This document shows, piece by piece, positions 24,491-36,032 of a stretch of DNA of 64,000 nt. The notes under the pieces are model-generated. The model was not told where the DNA came from, ran no database searches, and worked only from the letters and a program-made list of their open reading frames with translations. The stretch is from Heliocybe sulcata (lineage: Eukaryota; Basidiomycota; Agaricomycetes; Gloeophyllales; Gloeophyllaceae). The position numbers and the translations under genes are program-made. Position 1 is the first letter of the stretch. Every line of letters starts with the position of its first letter. The DNA is taken from contig ML213503.1 of NCBI GenBank assembly GCA_004369045.1, positions 385,343 through 449,342 on the forward strand, given 5' to 3'.

Positions 24491-25992
24491 TCATGACTGC
24501 ATCACCTCCATGGGGTCTGCTGCCTCCGACGGACTAGGTTCCCGAGAATAAGCCACGGTCGTCCGCATCTTCGAGGGCTCTCTCGGTACATGCAAGTCCG
24601 GAACAGCAGATGCTGACCGAGACGAGGCGGCGGTAGACATAGCAGCGACACCAACCACGCCCTTGCCCTTAGGACTAGACTTGCCAGACGAAGAATGCCC
24701 TTGGAGAGCAAGAGCAGCCAGCTTGGGCAGTGCAAGGGTCGCAGCCTCAGGAGCAAGGTGGAGCGGCGCCGCCCTCTCAGCATTTGATCCTGAGAGCTCA
24801 GACTCCTTGTCCCCGACCCAGGAGCGTATGAACCATCGTCCGCCAGCGATACCTCTGATCTCGCGCTGTGCCTGGCGCCAGTGTCGCACTTTCTTACCAC
24901 TCTTGTCCAGAGGTAAGACAGGTGCGAAGCCTGTGCCTATCTTGATTGGGGGCTGGACAGGGAAGGGTTTGTTGGGTAAGGGGTAGAGCGGGAGGGGAAC
25001 GTTCTCCAGACCGAAGTCGTCCAAGGTGGGAGGGACGTGGCCGGAGATGCTAAGGCGATCCAGCTCGTCATCCTGTGGTCCCGGTGAGGAGGGTGCAGTG
25101 CCGGGGTATACTGAACAGGTGCATGAGGTCCCAGATCAGAAGGGCAGGACTGCGTGCACTTACTTTCGCTGACACTCATAGTGTCGCCGTCGTCCACATG
25201 CGGTATTGGCATTGGGTTACTCCTCACACTCGAAGTCCTATCGGCAGGGTAACATACATAAGCAAAGTCAGTGGTACCAAAATTGTAGACGTACTTTGTG
25301 ATGCCCCTACCCCTGCCCCTCGTGGACCCTTTCTTAGGACCAGGCCTCTTCTTTCCCGGGGAGGATATCGACGGCGTAGTACTCCCACCACTGATAGGGT
25401 CCCACTCATGCATCTGTGGCATCGGAGGCGGTACCTCATGCAGCCCTGCTCGTGCCCCTTCCACCCATGTCATCACCGACCCAGCAGCTGGCGCACCCAT
25501 ATGACTGTCGGCTGCATGACCTTGACCTTCCTGAGATTTAGTCCGTCCTTTGCTTCCCGGCACTTTTTCCTTCTTCGGTCTTTTAGGTGCTTGCTTGCGC
25601 TTCGCAGGAGCGCGGCCAGAGGCAGCAGAGAGCGAGCCGTGCGATGTGGTCCGCTGCATTGGCCTGAGATCGTCGTCATCGTCGATGAGCTGGTCCTCCT
25701 CCTCTTCCTCCTCTTCTTCCTCAGTCTCGCCAGTGCCCTGCTTCGAAGGAGATGAAGAGGGCACACCCTTATTCTCGTTCACCAGCAGCTTTACTCGGAA
25801 CTTGCTGGTGCGGACGGGCGCGGGAGGGGGGCTGTCTTCTTCCCTCAGAGTAGAAATCTGGGGAGCGTCCATGTCGACATCGTCACTCATGTGGTATGAG
25901 TAACGAAAAGTGTCAGAACTGGGCTGCAGCTCTTCGTCTGTCCTGCTGGTGTTGGATGGGTCGTAACTGATCCAGGGTGAAGCACGAAACAT
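24491..25992 (-). CDS. Disordered basic/acidic protein, probably nuclear
   Basis: Three exons (25992-25295, 25237-25164, 25110-24491) join in frame to 463 residues. Near the N-terminus is SKFRVKLLVNENK, then a run of Glu and Asp, a Lys/Arg-rich stretch (AKRKQAPKRPKKEKVPG) and an AT-hook-like GSTRGRGRGITK. The C-terminal half has an ordered-looking segment, PIKIGTGFAPVLPL followed by a basic HWRQAQREIRGIAGGRWF motif. The layout suggests a chromatin-associated protein; a link to small INO80-complex subunits (Ies4 type) is possible but unproven. The region 24220-24490 between this stop and DOP1 holds no gene. Confidence 0.7.
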
Positions 25993-26218
25993 AATACTGA
26001 TGCCTTCCCAATCGACGCCACCGTGAAGGTGGTGCTCGGCAGAGAGCGTTCATCGTATCATTTCAAAATAGAAGCGAAGCGGTCAAGGACTTCCGTTCTC
26101 CGAGATGCTATACGCTAGTATGCATTAAACTACTCTGCAGCGGGATAGAATCAAAGACCAGGTTTCAGGATCCTTATGAAAGGGAAGGTGCTATGCACTG
26201 TGCAAGACTAAACAATAG

Positions 26219-26476
26219 TTATTTCCTCCACTGCGAATCGTCCGGAGATCCGGGAGTCTCGACGGCAACCTGGAGGTGCTGATCCTGCAAGACGTACAAG
26301 ATCGCAGCTCCTTTGTACCCAGAAACTGGCGAAGGGGTGATTCTCTGAACCTGGTACACACGGTTCACATCTATAGTAAGTCCGGAGTGCCGTTCTATAC
26401 AAAGAGTCCCCAAATCTGGCTTTAACGTCAGAGCAGCATGATAAGACATCTGGAAGTCCTGACGTACCGATCGCAT
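26219..26476 (-). other. Open frame of 85 codons, doubtful gene
   Basis: A minus-strand frame starts at an ATG and encodes a compact-looking sequence (SGLTIDVNRVYQVQRI, YKGAAILYVLQDQ). It lies downstream of the GFA gene on the same strand. It could be a small gene, an extra 3' exon of the GFA gene, or chance in a 3' UTR. I recognise no family. Confidence 0.25.
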
Positions 26477-26511
26477 GCCTATGATGGGAGTACTCCGCCG
26501 ATGAGTGCTAT

Positions 26512-27055
26512 CTATTGAAGTACGATTCTTTCAGACTTGTCTTCGTATCCTTCCCACTTTCCAAGGGTGTCATTGACGTCGAGCATCCGCGTTTCGTAGA
26601 ATATATGCGCCGTGGGCTTGACCTTCTCCCAGTTCAAGATCTTGCCGCTCTCGTCTCTCTCAAGCTGGGCTCCCCAGACGCTCCAGTGGTTCGTTCTTGA
26701 ATTGTGAGAGGCGACTGTGCATCCGCATTTGGTGCACCTGTAGCGTATCTTCCAAGGTTTCGATGGGATGCTGTACGAGTTCAGGCGAGAGATATAGGGT
26801 TCCGGGTGCGTCCAGGCGAACTCCGGCCAGTCATAGTGAATGGTATGGACAAATGGGCAGCCTACGCAGAGTATCATAAGACCTGAGCAATCGCGGATAA
26901 AAATGTAACATACCGGTCAGTCGCTGACAGTTTGTGCAATGACAGAATGCGCTAAGCACAGGGTCCCCGGTGACGGCATAAGATACACCTCCGCAATAGC
27001 ACGAACCCTGTATAACATCGCCAAACTCACTCCCCGCGTCTTCAGAATGAGACAT
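26512..27055 (-). CDS. GFA/CENP-V family zinc enzyme-like protein
   Basis: Two exons (27055-26914 and 26861-26512) join in frame to 163 residues. The zinc-binding cysteines of the glutathione-dependent formaldehyde-activating (GFA) fold are present: GSCYCGGVSY, then FCHCTNCQRLTG, then YRCTKCGCTVASH. The length is normal for single-domain fungal members. Family members bind zinc in a Mss4-like fold; only a few have known activity, so the substrate is not assigned. The chosen ATG gives MSHSEDAGSEFGDV; upstream codons in frame are not followed by family similarity. Confidence 0.88.
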
Positions 27056-27570
27056 GGCGTCCTTGGTAATAAACCTTGAGAGATATGTTGGAAGCAGTGC
27101 CAACCGCCTTGGAGAATTTTGCACGCGTCATGTGAGATCATAGGCAAGGCACATCGACGCAGCGTTCCATCGCCAATCAAGAGTCCTCGCCCGACTATAG
27201 AGTCTCTTGTACTGTAGTCGCAGAGCAGGTTGGATAGAACGCGTATAGAGCGTCACAATGAAGTGCAGACGCGCTTATAAGATAGAAAACTGATTTCAAA
27301 GTAACATCAGCATATCCGCTTACATAAGTAATTTCGCCGACATTGCCCGATCGAGGCATTCCCAAAGCCTGCATCATCTACCGGCATACCACGCCTTAGT
27401 TTTCCACCTCGCGGGTGAGTTCGAGTGCATAACATCCAGAAAGCATGTGCTAATTCATGTATTTTCTGTCCATGCGTTCCGAAGTCTAATAGGTCTTGGT
27501 GCACTCGGGGTATTGCTGGCGACCACCGCACCGTACAGGAACACGACGGGTCGAAAAAAGTAGTACCACA
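27056..27570. promoter_or_regulatory. Divergent promoter region, GFA gene and ATP synthase e gene
   Basis: These 515 bases separate two genes that point away from each other, so they hold both promoters and leaders. Short frames on both strands lack domains. I see no clear TATA box that I would assign to either gene. Confidence 0.45.
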
Positions 27571-28018
27571 ATGGCCTCCTCAACAGTCAACGTACGTGTT
27601 CAGTACTTCCCCTACTCTACAGCTCTGATGCGGCGTGTTTTATCGTGTAGGTGGTCCGTTATACGGCACTTGTGTCTGGTGTTTTCTACGGTATTGTGCA
27701 TCGACGGACGCTGCAGAAGGAGCACGACGAGAAGAAGCACCACCACCAAATACACGAGCGGGAGAGGCTGATTGCGGAGGCGAAGGAGGCATGGAAGAGA
27801 AAACAGGAGACAAGCAAGGACAGCAGTGAGTTTCCCCCGCCAGTTCACCGCATTCCCCTCCCATTCCCCGTGTCCGCACAACGACCTTCTATCATCTTGC
27901 TTTCTCCGCCGGTATTAACTCACCTCGTGCCTTCTTCTCTCTAGTCGTCACGGATCCCGAAGACCCCCACTTCGACCTCGAGAAGCTGATCGCAAAGTGG
28001 GAAAAGGACTACTCATAA
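27571..28018 (+). CDS. ATP21: Mitochondrial ATP synthase subunit e
   Basis: Three exons (27571-27591, 27651-27825, 27945-28018) join to 89 residues, normal for subunit e (yeast Tim11/Atp21 has 96). The N-terminal membrane helix VVRYTALVSGVFYGIVHRR carries the GxxxG motif (GVFYG) used for dimerisation of F1Fo-ATP synthase. It is followed by a charged coiled-coil rich in Glu, Lys and His and a DPHFDLEKLIAKWEKDYS end. The protein sits in the inner membrane and helps to form ATP synthase dimers and cristae. The first exon encodes only seven residues. Confidence 0.92.
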
Positions 28019-28449
28019 TGCCGATATCCGTTCCTTTATATAGAGTATTTCCTGGCAATCATGGCCTCCTCGTCGACATCCCTGCGGTGGAAAGGTAACA
28101 GCACTCGGTCTTCCGACGCCATAGACACGTCTTCAGGCATATCCTTCCATCGTATCCCGCAGCCCTCTAGACCAAAAGACACACACAGCATGTATCACTC
28201 CCATACCCCTGCCATTAGCTCGACGCTGTCCACAGCAGTAAATTTGCGACGCGTTTGTCGAGAGATGTCGTGCAATTGAACTTCATCTTTCCCGAGGTGA
28301 CGATGGAGACCCCGGGAACCCTAATTTAGTCATTCCGACGTGCTCGATCGATTCCGCCTGTTATCATATCTACTTCTCCATTCCTCGCATACTTACCGAC
28401 TTACTGCATCCCGGAACTCTTAATTCCATTTGCGAACGGGAACCCTAGC
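28019..28449. other. Spacer between ATP synthase e gene and IST1
   Basis: These 431 bases contain the 3' end of the first gene and the promoter of IST1. A 72-codon plus-strand frame in it shows no family. I see nothing else. Confidence 0.4.
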
Positions 28450-29680
28450 ATGCCTCCCTGGAACGCGACGAAAGCAAAGGTCCGTTCTGTGCTGCGTGGC
28501 TCGCCCTGACCGATATCCGTAACGCTTCACCCTGTGCAGGTCCAGCTACGGTACGACCCCCGCCCCGTATCCCAATGCATCACCGTCTGAACGCAACCTC
28601 CGCTTACAAGGCTAGCCGTGCAACGTCTGCGAACTCTGCAAGAGAAGAAAGAGGCGCAAGCAAAAGCTACGCGGCGCGATGTTGCGACGCTCCTGGAACG
28701 CGGCAAGATCGAGACGGCGCGCATCAAGGTCGAGAATAGTATGTGCATGGTGTGGATCATGCCTTCTCGTACTCCATTCAAATGCAGCTGGGTTAACGGG
28801 TCTTGGATGGGGTAGTTATCAATGAGGATATTTACCTCGAGCTGCTGGAGCTGCTGGAGTTGTATTCGGAGTTGTTGATCGCAAGGTTCGGGATTCTCGA
28901 GCAGAAGTGAGCAGCTATGATTCTCTTGCTGGATGCTGTATCAGGACCGTAGTTGCTCATTCTTGTTTGTCCTACTCAGTACGCCAGAGCCAGACCCTGC
29001 CGTGAGCGAAGCCGTCTGCAGTGTCATCCATGCAGCTCCTCGGACAGAGCTCAAAGGTCCGTCGTATTCCCCAATCTCCCCGCTTGACCCATTGACAGAG
29101 CATGCCTCCCTTGTCTGTACTAACCACCCCAGAACTACACATACTCCGCGACCTCCTCATGCACAAGTATGGCCGAGAATACGCGCAGGCGGTCATGGAG
29201 AACCGGGACAACTGCGTCAGCGAGCGGGTAAGTCAGCACGATATCGGTGATACCGAGACCCAAGATATAACGCCGCCCCGTAGGTGACACGCAAGCTCGT
29301 AGTGGGCACGCCTTCGCCCGAACTCGTCGACGCGTACCTCGTCGAGATTGCCAAAGGCTACGGTATCAGCTACTCCCCGCGGAACGACGGAGGTCCCGAG
29401 GGCGGTGTCCGCGAGGTTAGTATCGGTCTTGCATTTATTACCTAAAAATATCTTGCTCTCTGTGCCGGTTCCCTGACTTCCTGTTGCTCTGGGTGATTAG
29501 GAGGCTGCCGAGGACGAGACAGAGGGCAATGAGGCCTCAGGTGTGAAGACGCCCATCAAGTTGCCTGAGATACCGCCTGCGGAGGGCGAGGAGAAGGCGC
29601 CGGCGGTGGAGAAGGCGAAGCCGCCAGAGGATGATTTCGAGATGCTGAAGAAACGGTTTGAGGCGCTGAAGAAGCGGTAA
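28450..29680 (+). CDS. IST1: ESCRT-III associated protein Ist1
   Basis: Eight exons join in frame to 247 residues. The Ist1 domain covers roughly residues 4-170: NATKAKVQLRLAVQRLRTLQ, EAQAKATRRDVATLLERGK, ARIKVENIINEDIYLELLEL, then LHILRDLLMHKYGREYAQAV. The C-terminal tail is acidic and ends DDFEMLKKRFEALKKR, which resembles a MIT-interacting motif for Vps4. Ist1 regulates Vps4 and ESCRT-III at endosomes in multivesicular body sorting. The second exon (28540-28550) is only 11 bp, yet it is required to keep the frame and supplies the VQL residues. Confidence 0.94.
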
Positions 29681-31335
29681 TCGGAAGGGTATTTTGTTGG
29701 CTCTGTTTAAACTGTATTAGTGTTTCGGAATGCTGTATAGTGTCTGTATGTAATGAACAACGGGGCGGTCTCGGGAAGCAGTACCGCGTCTACCATTCGA
29801 TCAGCGTGCGCCGTGTTCCGATGGCGAACCTTGGCTCGTCGTGGCGCGGACATAAGTGATTACTCCGGTGTGCTTGCCATCGGAGGGCCGTCCAGGTTGC
29901 TAAGACGCGGCTGAATTCCTCGATTATCGCCGCAGGTCTGCGTATCGAACAGGGTGGTGGTTTTTAAGGGTCGTTAAACACAGTGTGCAGGGTTCGACTG
30001 GCTTGGCGAGTGCATCGGAGGAACAGCTCCTGTTCCGTTGACGTGAATCGCAAGGCTTGTACATGGTATTGGGATACTCGTACTATTCGACTGGCTCGGT
30101 ACCTTTAGCCGGTGTGAGCCGTTCATTGAAGAGACGGCTGCGTGCATCAGCCTTCTGATCTTAGCGGGCGAATAGGCCGATACCTAGACCCTTGTCAGTG
30201 CTCTGGAGCGACGGGCTCGAGGGGACACCGGCGATGCGGCGATCGTAGGACACGCTAAAGCCTGAGGCCTGAGCGCTGAGCATCATAACTATGTTTAAAT
30301 AATAACACAAGAGCTCACGGAGATGGATGTTATCAGATCGGATGAAATGAGCGGACGGAGCGGCGTTAATAGTCGCTGGACGCCCGTCTGTAGAGAATTG
30401 TAGAATATGTTTCCCTGGGGTCACGAGCTGATGCCAGGTTTGTGCAGAGTTGGCGCGCTAGCTAGCCGTCGCACGGGAGAATTTGGCACACGACCCGTAA
30501 CAACCTGCATCCATCAACAGAAAGATAAAATAAGAAATGACGAATAGTATATCAGGACAGAAGAATCGAAGAGCGTACTTTACTTTTCTGGGACGGCAGA
30601 TGGCCACGGTGCAGAATGTCGTGATTACGAGGTGAGAAGGGAAGACTGCTATGATCAGCGCTAGATGTGTGTTTCAGGAGCGGTCGACGTACTCGGTTGT
30701 GTCGTAATTACAATATATGCTGCGAATATTTGATGTGTCGCGGGAATGGGATGCGTTTCAGGCCCGGAAATGTGAGAAAGAGACGTGGAGAATTCGTGAA
30801 TATGTAAAAGCAAATGCAAGGAGCTATATTCCAAGAAGCCATACGAGGGAGAGAAACATGTAGCAATGATGGCGAGGCGAGGTGGTTGACAAGCCGCCGG
30901 TGGGGGGATATATTAGAAATCGGCGGCGGTAGGATCAGGTAAGTCCGAGAGAGAGGCAACGAACCACTTTGTGGCTACCGAATGATGTTCTGCGTCCGAT
31001 TCCCCGAGCAGAGGGCGACAGGTAATCCACTGAAGCCACAAGCTATGCCACACCCACAATATTAAATCCTCGACTGGAAACACAAAAGCCAAGAGGCCAC
31101 AAATCGAATATCTGCGCGAAGATTCCGACGAGATGGTCAGATCTGCGGCGGATCTCGCCACACCTTAAAAGGCAGTTTTTGCCACGTGTCGGCATTCGCT
31201 TCGCGTGCCCACGATTCCAGCGGACTGTCACCTTCTCAAGTCGATGCCACCTCCGCCGACATCCGTCATATTCCTTCGAAGCTCCTTTGGCGCGGTTTAT
31301 ATGCCGGTCGCGAGCCTTTTAGCATCGTCGCTGCC
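29681..31335. other. 1.65-kb spacer, no supported gene
   Basis: This stretch separates IST1 from the methyltransferase gene. On the minus strand, 30161-30424 is open for 87 codons (ending DKGLGIGLFAR), and a hydrophobic stretch (ALIIAVFPSHLVITTFCTVA) can be read near 30590-30660. These might be exons of one small minus-strand membrane protein, but I could not build a convincing gene. Confidence 0.35.
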
Positions 31336-32832
31336 ATGGCTGCGCTGACCGCCTCCTCGTCCCGCATGCATGACTACGAGTCCGACGACGAGAGCGACGC
31401 CATGTCCAGCGTCGGCGCGGGCTCCTACTCGCACTCGGTGGGCACGTCTGCCACCTCCTACGACGTCGATGAGTCGATGCGCTCCGCTTCGCCCGCTCCC
31501 TCCGTCTGGTCCATCTCAAGTTCTATGAGGGAGCGCATCTTTCGGCAAGAGTATGGGAGGGGTCTGAACAACTACTCGGATGTCTATCGTCTTCCGGCGG
31601 ACGACGAGGAACTCGAGCGTCTCGGTGAGCAGAGCTCCTTCGGACCGTAATCCCGCACTAATGGCGCACAGACAAACAGCATTCGATGTTCATTGAGATT
31701 ATGGGCAGCAAGTATCCTCCTCCGATGGACGAGGTCATGTCGGGGGACGAGTTTGGGGAGACAAAGGCTTGTCTCGATCTTGGGTGCGGCTCCGGATCCT
31801 GGTGAGTGAAACTGACCCTCCCACCGCTCAAGATAGCTCAGTGACGGCTGTACAGGATACGCGATGTCGCATTAGACTATCCTAATTGCAGTGCGGTCGC
31901 AGTGGATTTGGTGCCCATGCAGGCAGCGTGAGTGTGCTTTATCTCCGAGCCTGTCCAATCTGCCACGCACTTACGTTCGCTCGCACTAGAACAATGCCCC
32001 CGAATCTCAGGTAAACAGGACCCTCTTGGCGCACGACAAATTCCTAAACATTATTTTCAGGAGCGAAGTCGACGACATCAACCTGGGGCTCGAGCATTTT
32101 TACGGCGCATTCGATGTCGTGCACGCAAGGCTGGTTTCCTCCGGAGTGAGTGCTCCCGTTTCAGAGAGATCTTGTCCGGATCTTGCCGGATCTTCCAGAT
32201 CTCTCCTCTATAACCCGATCGACTAATCATATCCCGCGATCTCAGATTAGAGACTACGCCGGCCTTGTCAACCACATGACACGCGTTCTGCGCCCCGGCG
32301 GGCTGCTCGACCTCTTCGAGTTCGACTTCCGCGTCTACGACGAGAACAAAAAGCCGTACGCGTGCGACCTGAACGTTTTGCAGCCACCGTGGATGCCGCT
32401 GTGGATGTCGATGGCGAACCAGGCTGTGCGAAGACGCGGAGGGAATGTCGACGCTGCGAACCTGCTCGAGAGGTGGGTACGCGAGCACCGGTGTCTCACG
32501 GACGTGGTCTACCGTGAGTACTGGATACCAACAAACCCGTGGGCGCGCGGGAACAGCGAGGAGGCGATCCGGCAACGGGCCTACGGGGAAGTCATGCGTG
32601 ATGATATTAAGGTGTGTAATCAATCTTCTCCTTAATTAAGGTCGGCGCTGAAGAAGTGTTTCAACTCTTTTAGGCTTTCCTGCGCTCAGGAAGGCCTCTG
32701 CTTCTTAGCAGCGGTTTCCCCGAAAATCTGGTCGACGCTGTCCAGGCTCGCGCTGCCCAGGAGCTGGACGAAGGACGGACACCTGGATATATCTTCTGCC
32801 AGTCCGTGTACGCACGGAAAGAACGAGTGTAA
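31336..32832 (+). CDS. LaeA-like SAM-dependent methyltransferase
   Basis: Seven exons join in frame to 373 residues. A Ser/Asp-rich N-terminus is followed by ERIFRQEYGRGLNNYSDVYRLP, SAM motif I LDLGCGSGSWIRDVA, motif II-like AVAVDLVPMQ, FDVVHARLVSSG, and RVLRPGGLLDLFEFDFR. This is the layout of LaeA/TAM-type methyltransferases of filamentous fungi. Ascomycete LaeA acts in the nuclear velvet complex, but agaricomycetes carry many relatives of unknown target, so I give no symbol. No biosynthetic cluster surrounds it. One exon (31990-32010) is 21 bp. Confidence 0.86.
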
Positions 32833-33356
32833 TCTTTTCTCATCTTGCTCTCTGCTCTCATCTTGCTCTCGTCTATCATTATTCTTCGCACATCACTAAT
32901 CTCGCAGGCATACCTATCATACGTTATTCGTAATCATGTATCTGGCTGGCCCGCTGTATCATCCGTGTTTGTCGCTTCACGCACTCAATACATCACTCGC
33001 CGAGAGTTAATCGAAAGCTTTCATATATGAACAGTACGGTGCAATTAAAGAGGGACAACCATACGATGACTGCAAAGCATGAAAGGTGAAGTGGACGAAG
33101 TCAACGGGATCCCCAGTTCCAGTGAAGGAATGGGACCGTTGAAAATCAGACATCTCGCGCAGTGACAGAAACGGAAATAGAAGGATTCCCCTCTCTTCCA
33201 CCCGTGAATCGAGTACCTGCTCGCCCGCCCCCGAATCCACCGAAAACGATACTCAAATACTCTTCTTCTATGTCGTCCACCACCAAAGGATGAGCGAAAT
33301 TGTCGTAAAACGTACACCCGAGCAACCTGAATCAAAGAGTGCGTAGCGCCCATCGC
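32833..33356. other. Convergent spacer
   Basis: These 524 bases lie between two genes that end toward each other. They should hold two 3' UTRs and polyadenylation sites. No frame shows a domain. Confidence 0.4.
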
Positions 33357-34179
33357 TTACTCCGCGACGACAAGTCCCGCCATGGCGCGCTGGACGTCCT
33401 TGAACGAGGAGTCACCGGCATTGACGTTGCGCGGGGCGAGACCTGGGTGGCGCACGCCCATGGCAGCGCCGAGCATGCGCTTGGCGGGGTCCCCGATGCG
33501 CGGGGCACCAGGCATGCCGTCGGGGTGCGCGCTCGTCGCGAGGATGGCGGGGTCGATGGGCGACTCGATGGACTCGCCGATGAGAGCGCTGAGGGTGGGG
33601 TGGGTGGGCAGGCTCGGGAGCGTCGGCGACGGCTCGCGGTCGCCGCCAGCAGGGGCGCCGGTGCTGGTGGAGATGGTGCCGTTGCGGTGGTGGTTGTTGC
33701 CGTTGCGGTGCGAGGGGATGGAGACGGAGGAGGCGCGGACGTTGTGCCCGCGCCCGTTGTTGTGGCGAGCGTTTACGTTCTGGATGATGGTCTGCGCATC
33801 GGGGCCGTCGTAGGGCTTGATGGTCGCATGGGCGTCAGAGTTGGGAGGGGAGATCGTAGGAGGGGGAGAGGCAAGCGTCTGGAGATAGGCGCGCTTTGCT
33901 GGAGGAAAGAAGGAGAGAATTAGAAGGTGAAAGTAGCGGCATAGCCATACGGGGCAGTGGAATCCGAGACGAGTGTCAGAGCTACTCACCGACGCCAGGG
34001 TCCTGAAAGACGAGGAGCAAGCTCGTGTCGTCCACCCACTTGATCTTGAAACCTCCACTGACGCTCTCAAACTCCGAAAAGGCCGCCTGAATGTCCTTTG
34101 TTTTGAGCTCCTTGGGGAAGCCAGACAAGGAGAGGATACGCGTGACCGACGCAGAGAGCGCTTGCAGTTGTGCCGCCAT
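33357..34179 (-). CDS. RRM-like (R3HCC1-type) RNA-binding protein
   Basis: Two exons (34179-33990 and 33898-33357) join in frame to 243 residues. The first 90 residues form an RRM-like fold: VTRILSLSGFPKELKTKDIQ, AAFSEFESVSGGFKIKWVDD, TSLLLVFQDPGVAKRAYLQ. This resembles the domain in R3HCC1/R3HCC1L proteins, where an FPxxxKTxD segment and a 'DDTSLLLVF' strand are typical. The remainder is Asn/His/Pro-rich and disordered and ends SSFKDVQRAMAGLVVAE. An RNA-related role is likely; no pathway can be assigned. Confidence 0.75.
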
Positions 34180-34842
34180 TATGTCTCTTATCCGATATTA
34201 AGCAATATTCAACGCAGGAAGCGCGAGCGCGAGGACGATATGAATACGACTGGGTTGCCTGAACGCTCGCTCGGGTGCAGGGAGACGCAGGCAATAATTA
34301 CGGAAACGGTGTGGATGGTACAAGAGCAGAAGAAGAGTCAGAGCAAAGAGAAAGCGAGTGGATTTTAGTGATGATACAGCGGGACGGCCAGGGTCTGAAT
34401 GTCACGACTTGCAAGAGACGAGGAAGTGGTTAAGTCGATAGCGAAATAATTCCTGTGCCAATCCTCCTCAGATACCACCGGCCGGCGCCGGTCACTGTTC
34501 CTTGCCGACCGCAGTGCCCGGACCTCCAGGTGGCATTCGGGCTTATTACTCCAGTTTTGAGGGAGATCAATACATGAGGCTGATCAGTGTCAGCACGCCA
34601 ACTGTGGACGTATACAGGGCACACAGTGATCGTGAGTACTTGGGCAGGAGTAAGGACATTTGCCAGTCCAGGTTCAAGCTGCATCCGGAAGTCCGCCGGT
34701 GCCCCAAGCACGGCGCGTCTTCCGTACATTGACGCCACTATTCCAAGTAGCAGCTCATTACAGCGCTCGCATCCAGCGCTGAATTCTCTCCAACCTGGCG
34801 CTTCCGTATCCCCTCCGACAGTCCTCAGCGGACATCGATACC
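34180..34842. promoter_or_regulatory. Divergent promoter region
   Basis: These 663 bases lie between the RRM-like gene (minus) and the STRIPAK coiled-coil gene (plus), so they must contain both promoters. A long minus-strand frame crossing it runs antisense into the plus-strand gene and has no domain. Confidence 0.45.
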
Positions 34843-36032
34843 ATGGCAGACGTGGACATGCTGCGCGTCTGGCAGATGGTGCACGAGCTCGCCGAGCAGA
34901 ACGCGCACAACCAGAACATGGCCTCGAAGCTGCTCGCGCAAGCCAGCGACTTGAAAGTGCGTCCTTCTGGCTCGTGGAGGATGCAGGGTAGATGACGTGG
35001 AGATAGAGGGAGTCCACCCATGCAAATAACGGGTTTGCGTTGCGGAGAGTGAATACGGATATCTCGCAAGGTGCATAGTCGATTGCTGCTTTGTGCGAGG
35101 GTGCACCTAAGATACTTTGCATAGAGGTCTTTGAGTCTGAACTGGAACGCGTGAACGCTGCTATCATAATCGAGAACCAGACCCTGACGCACGAGAACAA
35201 GCAGCTCAGCCAGCTCCTCAAGGAGTATGAGCAGACAATGGACACCGTCATGCAGAAATTCCGCGGGCACGCCGTGCGTCTTTCATTCGGTCTTTGTTCT
35301 ATCACTGAATGACACTCTCTCCAGCAAGCAGCTCAGATGCACGAGCTGACACTGACGCGCCACTACGAAACCCTCATCCTTTCTCGAGAAACACACACCC
35401 TCCACACCGACCTCTCCGCCAACTCCGCAGCAGCCGTCTCCCTCCAGCGCCTCTCCGAATACCTCCGCGGGCTAATGCGCTCCCTCCAGGGCGAAGACCC
35501 CTCCCAACCACAACCACCACAACCCAACCATTTCGAACCCGACTCCCAAGACCCCGCACCCGAAGGCTCAGGCTCAGGCTCAGAACCCCTCGACCTCTCC
35601 CCGCCCTCCCCCTCCAACTCCGACGACCTCATCCCAGACTACACCTGGGCCCTCGAGCGCGAAACCGAAATCACCCGCCTCGAGTCCGAAAACGAGTCCC
35701 TCCGCCAGCTGCTTGGCATCGACACCGCCTCCGCCTCCTCCCTCGGCATCAAGCAAGCCGTCGACGATGAACTCAGACGCTTCCGCATGCCCCTCCCGCC
35801 CTCCTTCTTCAACCCCAACCCCAACCTCCAGCAGCAGCAGGATATGTTCTTTGTGGTGCCGGGGGAGAACGGGCCGAGGACGCAGCGAAGGCCGGGGATG
35901 TTTGGGTCAGGGAGGGGAAGGGGAGGAGGGGGCGTGTGGGATGGTGCGGGGAGAGGCCGCGGGGGGCCGGGGCAGCAGGACGGGTGGGCAGCCGGAGCGC
36001 CAGGAACGCAGACGATGGAGTTCCAGTGGTAG
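34843..36032 (+). CDS. SIKE/FGFR1OP2-family coiled-coil protein (STRIPAK, SCI1-like)
   Basis: Three exons (34843-34956, 35127-35273, 35325-36032) join in frame to 322 residues. The N-terminal half is coiled coil: [20 protein letters not shown], then [41 protein letters not shown]. This matches the conserved heart of the SIKE/FGFR1OP2 family. In filamentous fungi the member SCI1 belongs to the STRIPAK phosphatase complex, which controls cell fusion and fruiting. A second coiled coil lies near [17 protein letters not shown]. The C-terminus is an RGG/Gly-rich tail absent from animal members. The exact exon 2 acceptor (35124 or 35126) is chosen by frame. Confidence 0.82.

Noticed and set aside
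25075-25755. A 226-codon plus-strand open frame
   Set aside because: It is the antisense of the disordered basic/acidic protein, whose low-complexity codons keep the opposite strand open.
31336-32832. LaeA-like methyltransferase as the sign of a secondary-metabolite cluster
   Set aside because: No synthase, P450, transporter or pathway regulator lies near it; neighbours are housekeeping genes.
33339-33923. A 194-codon plus-strand frame rich in Val, Gly and Arg
   Set aside because: It is the mirror of the RRM-like gene exon 2; composition is typical of antisense GC-rich DNA.
34430-35305. A 291-codon minus-strand open frame across the STRIPAK gene start
   Set aside because: It is antisense to well-supported exons, crosses a divergent promoter and has Cys/Arg/Ser-rich composition with no domain.
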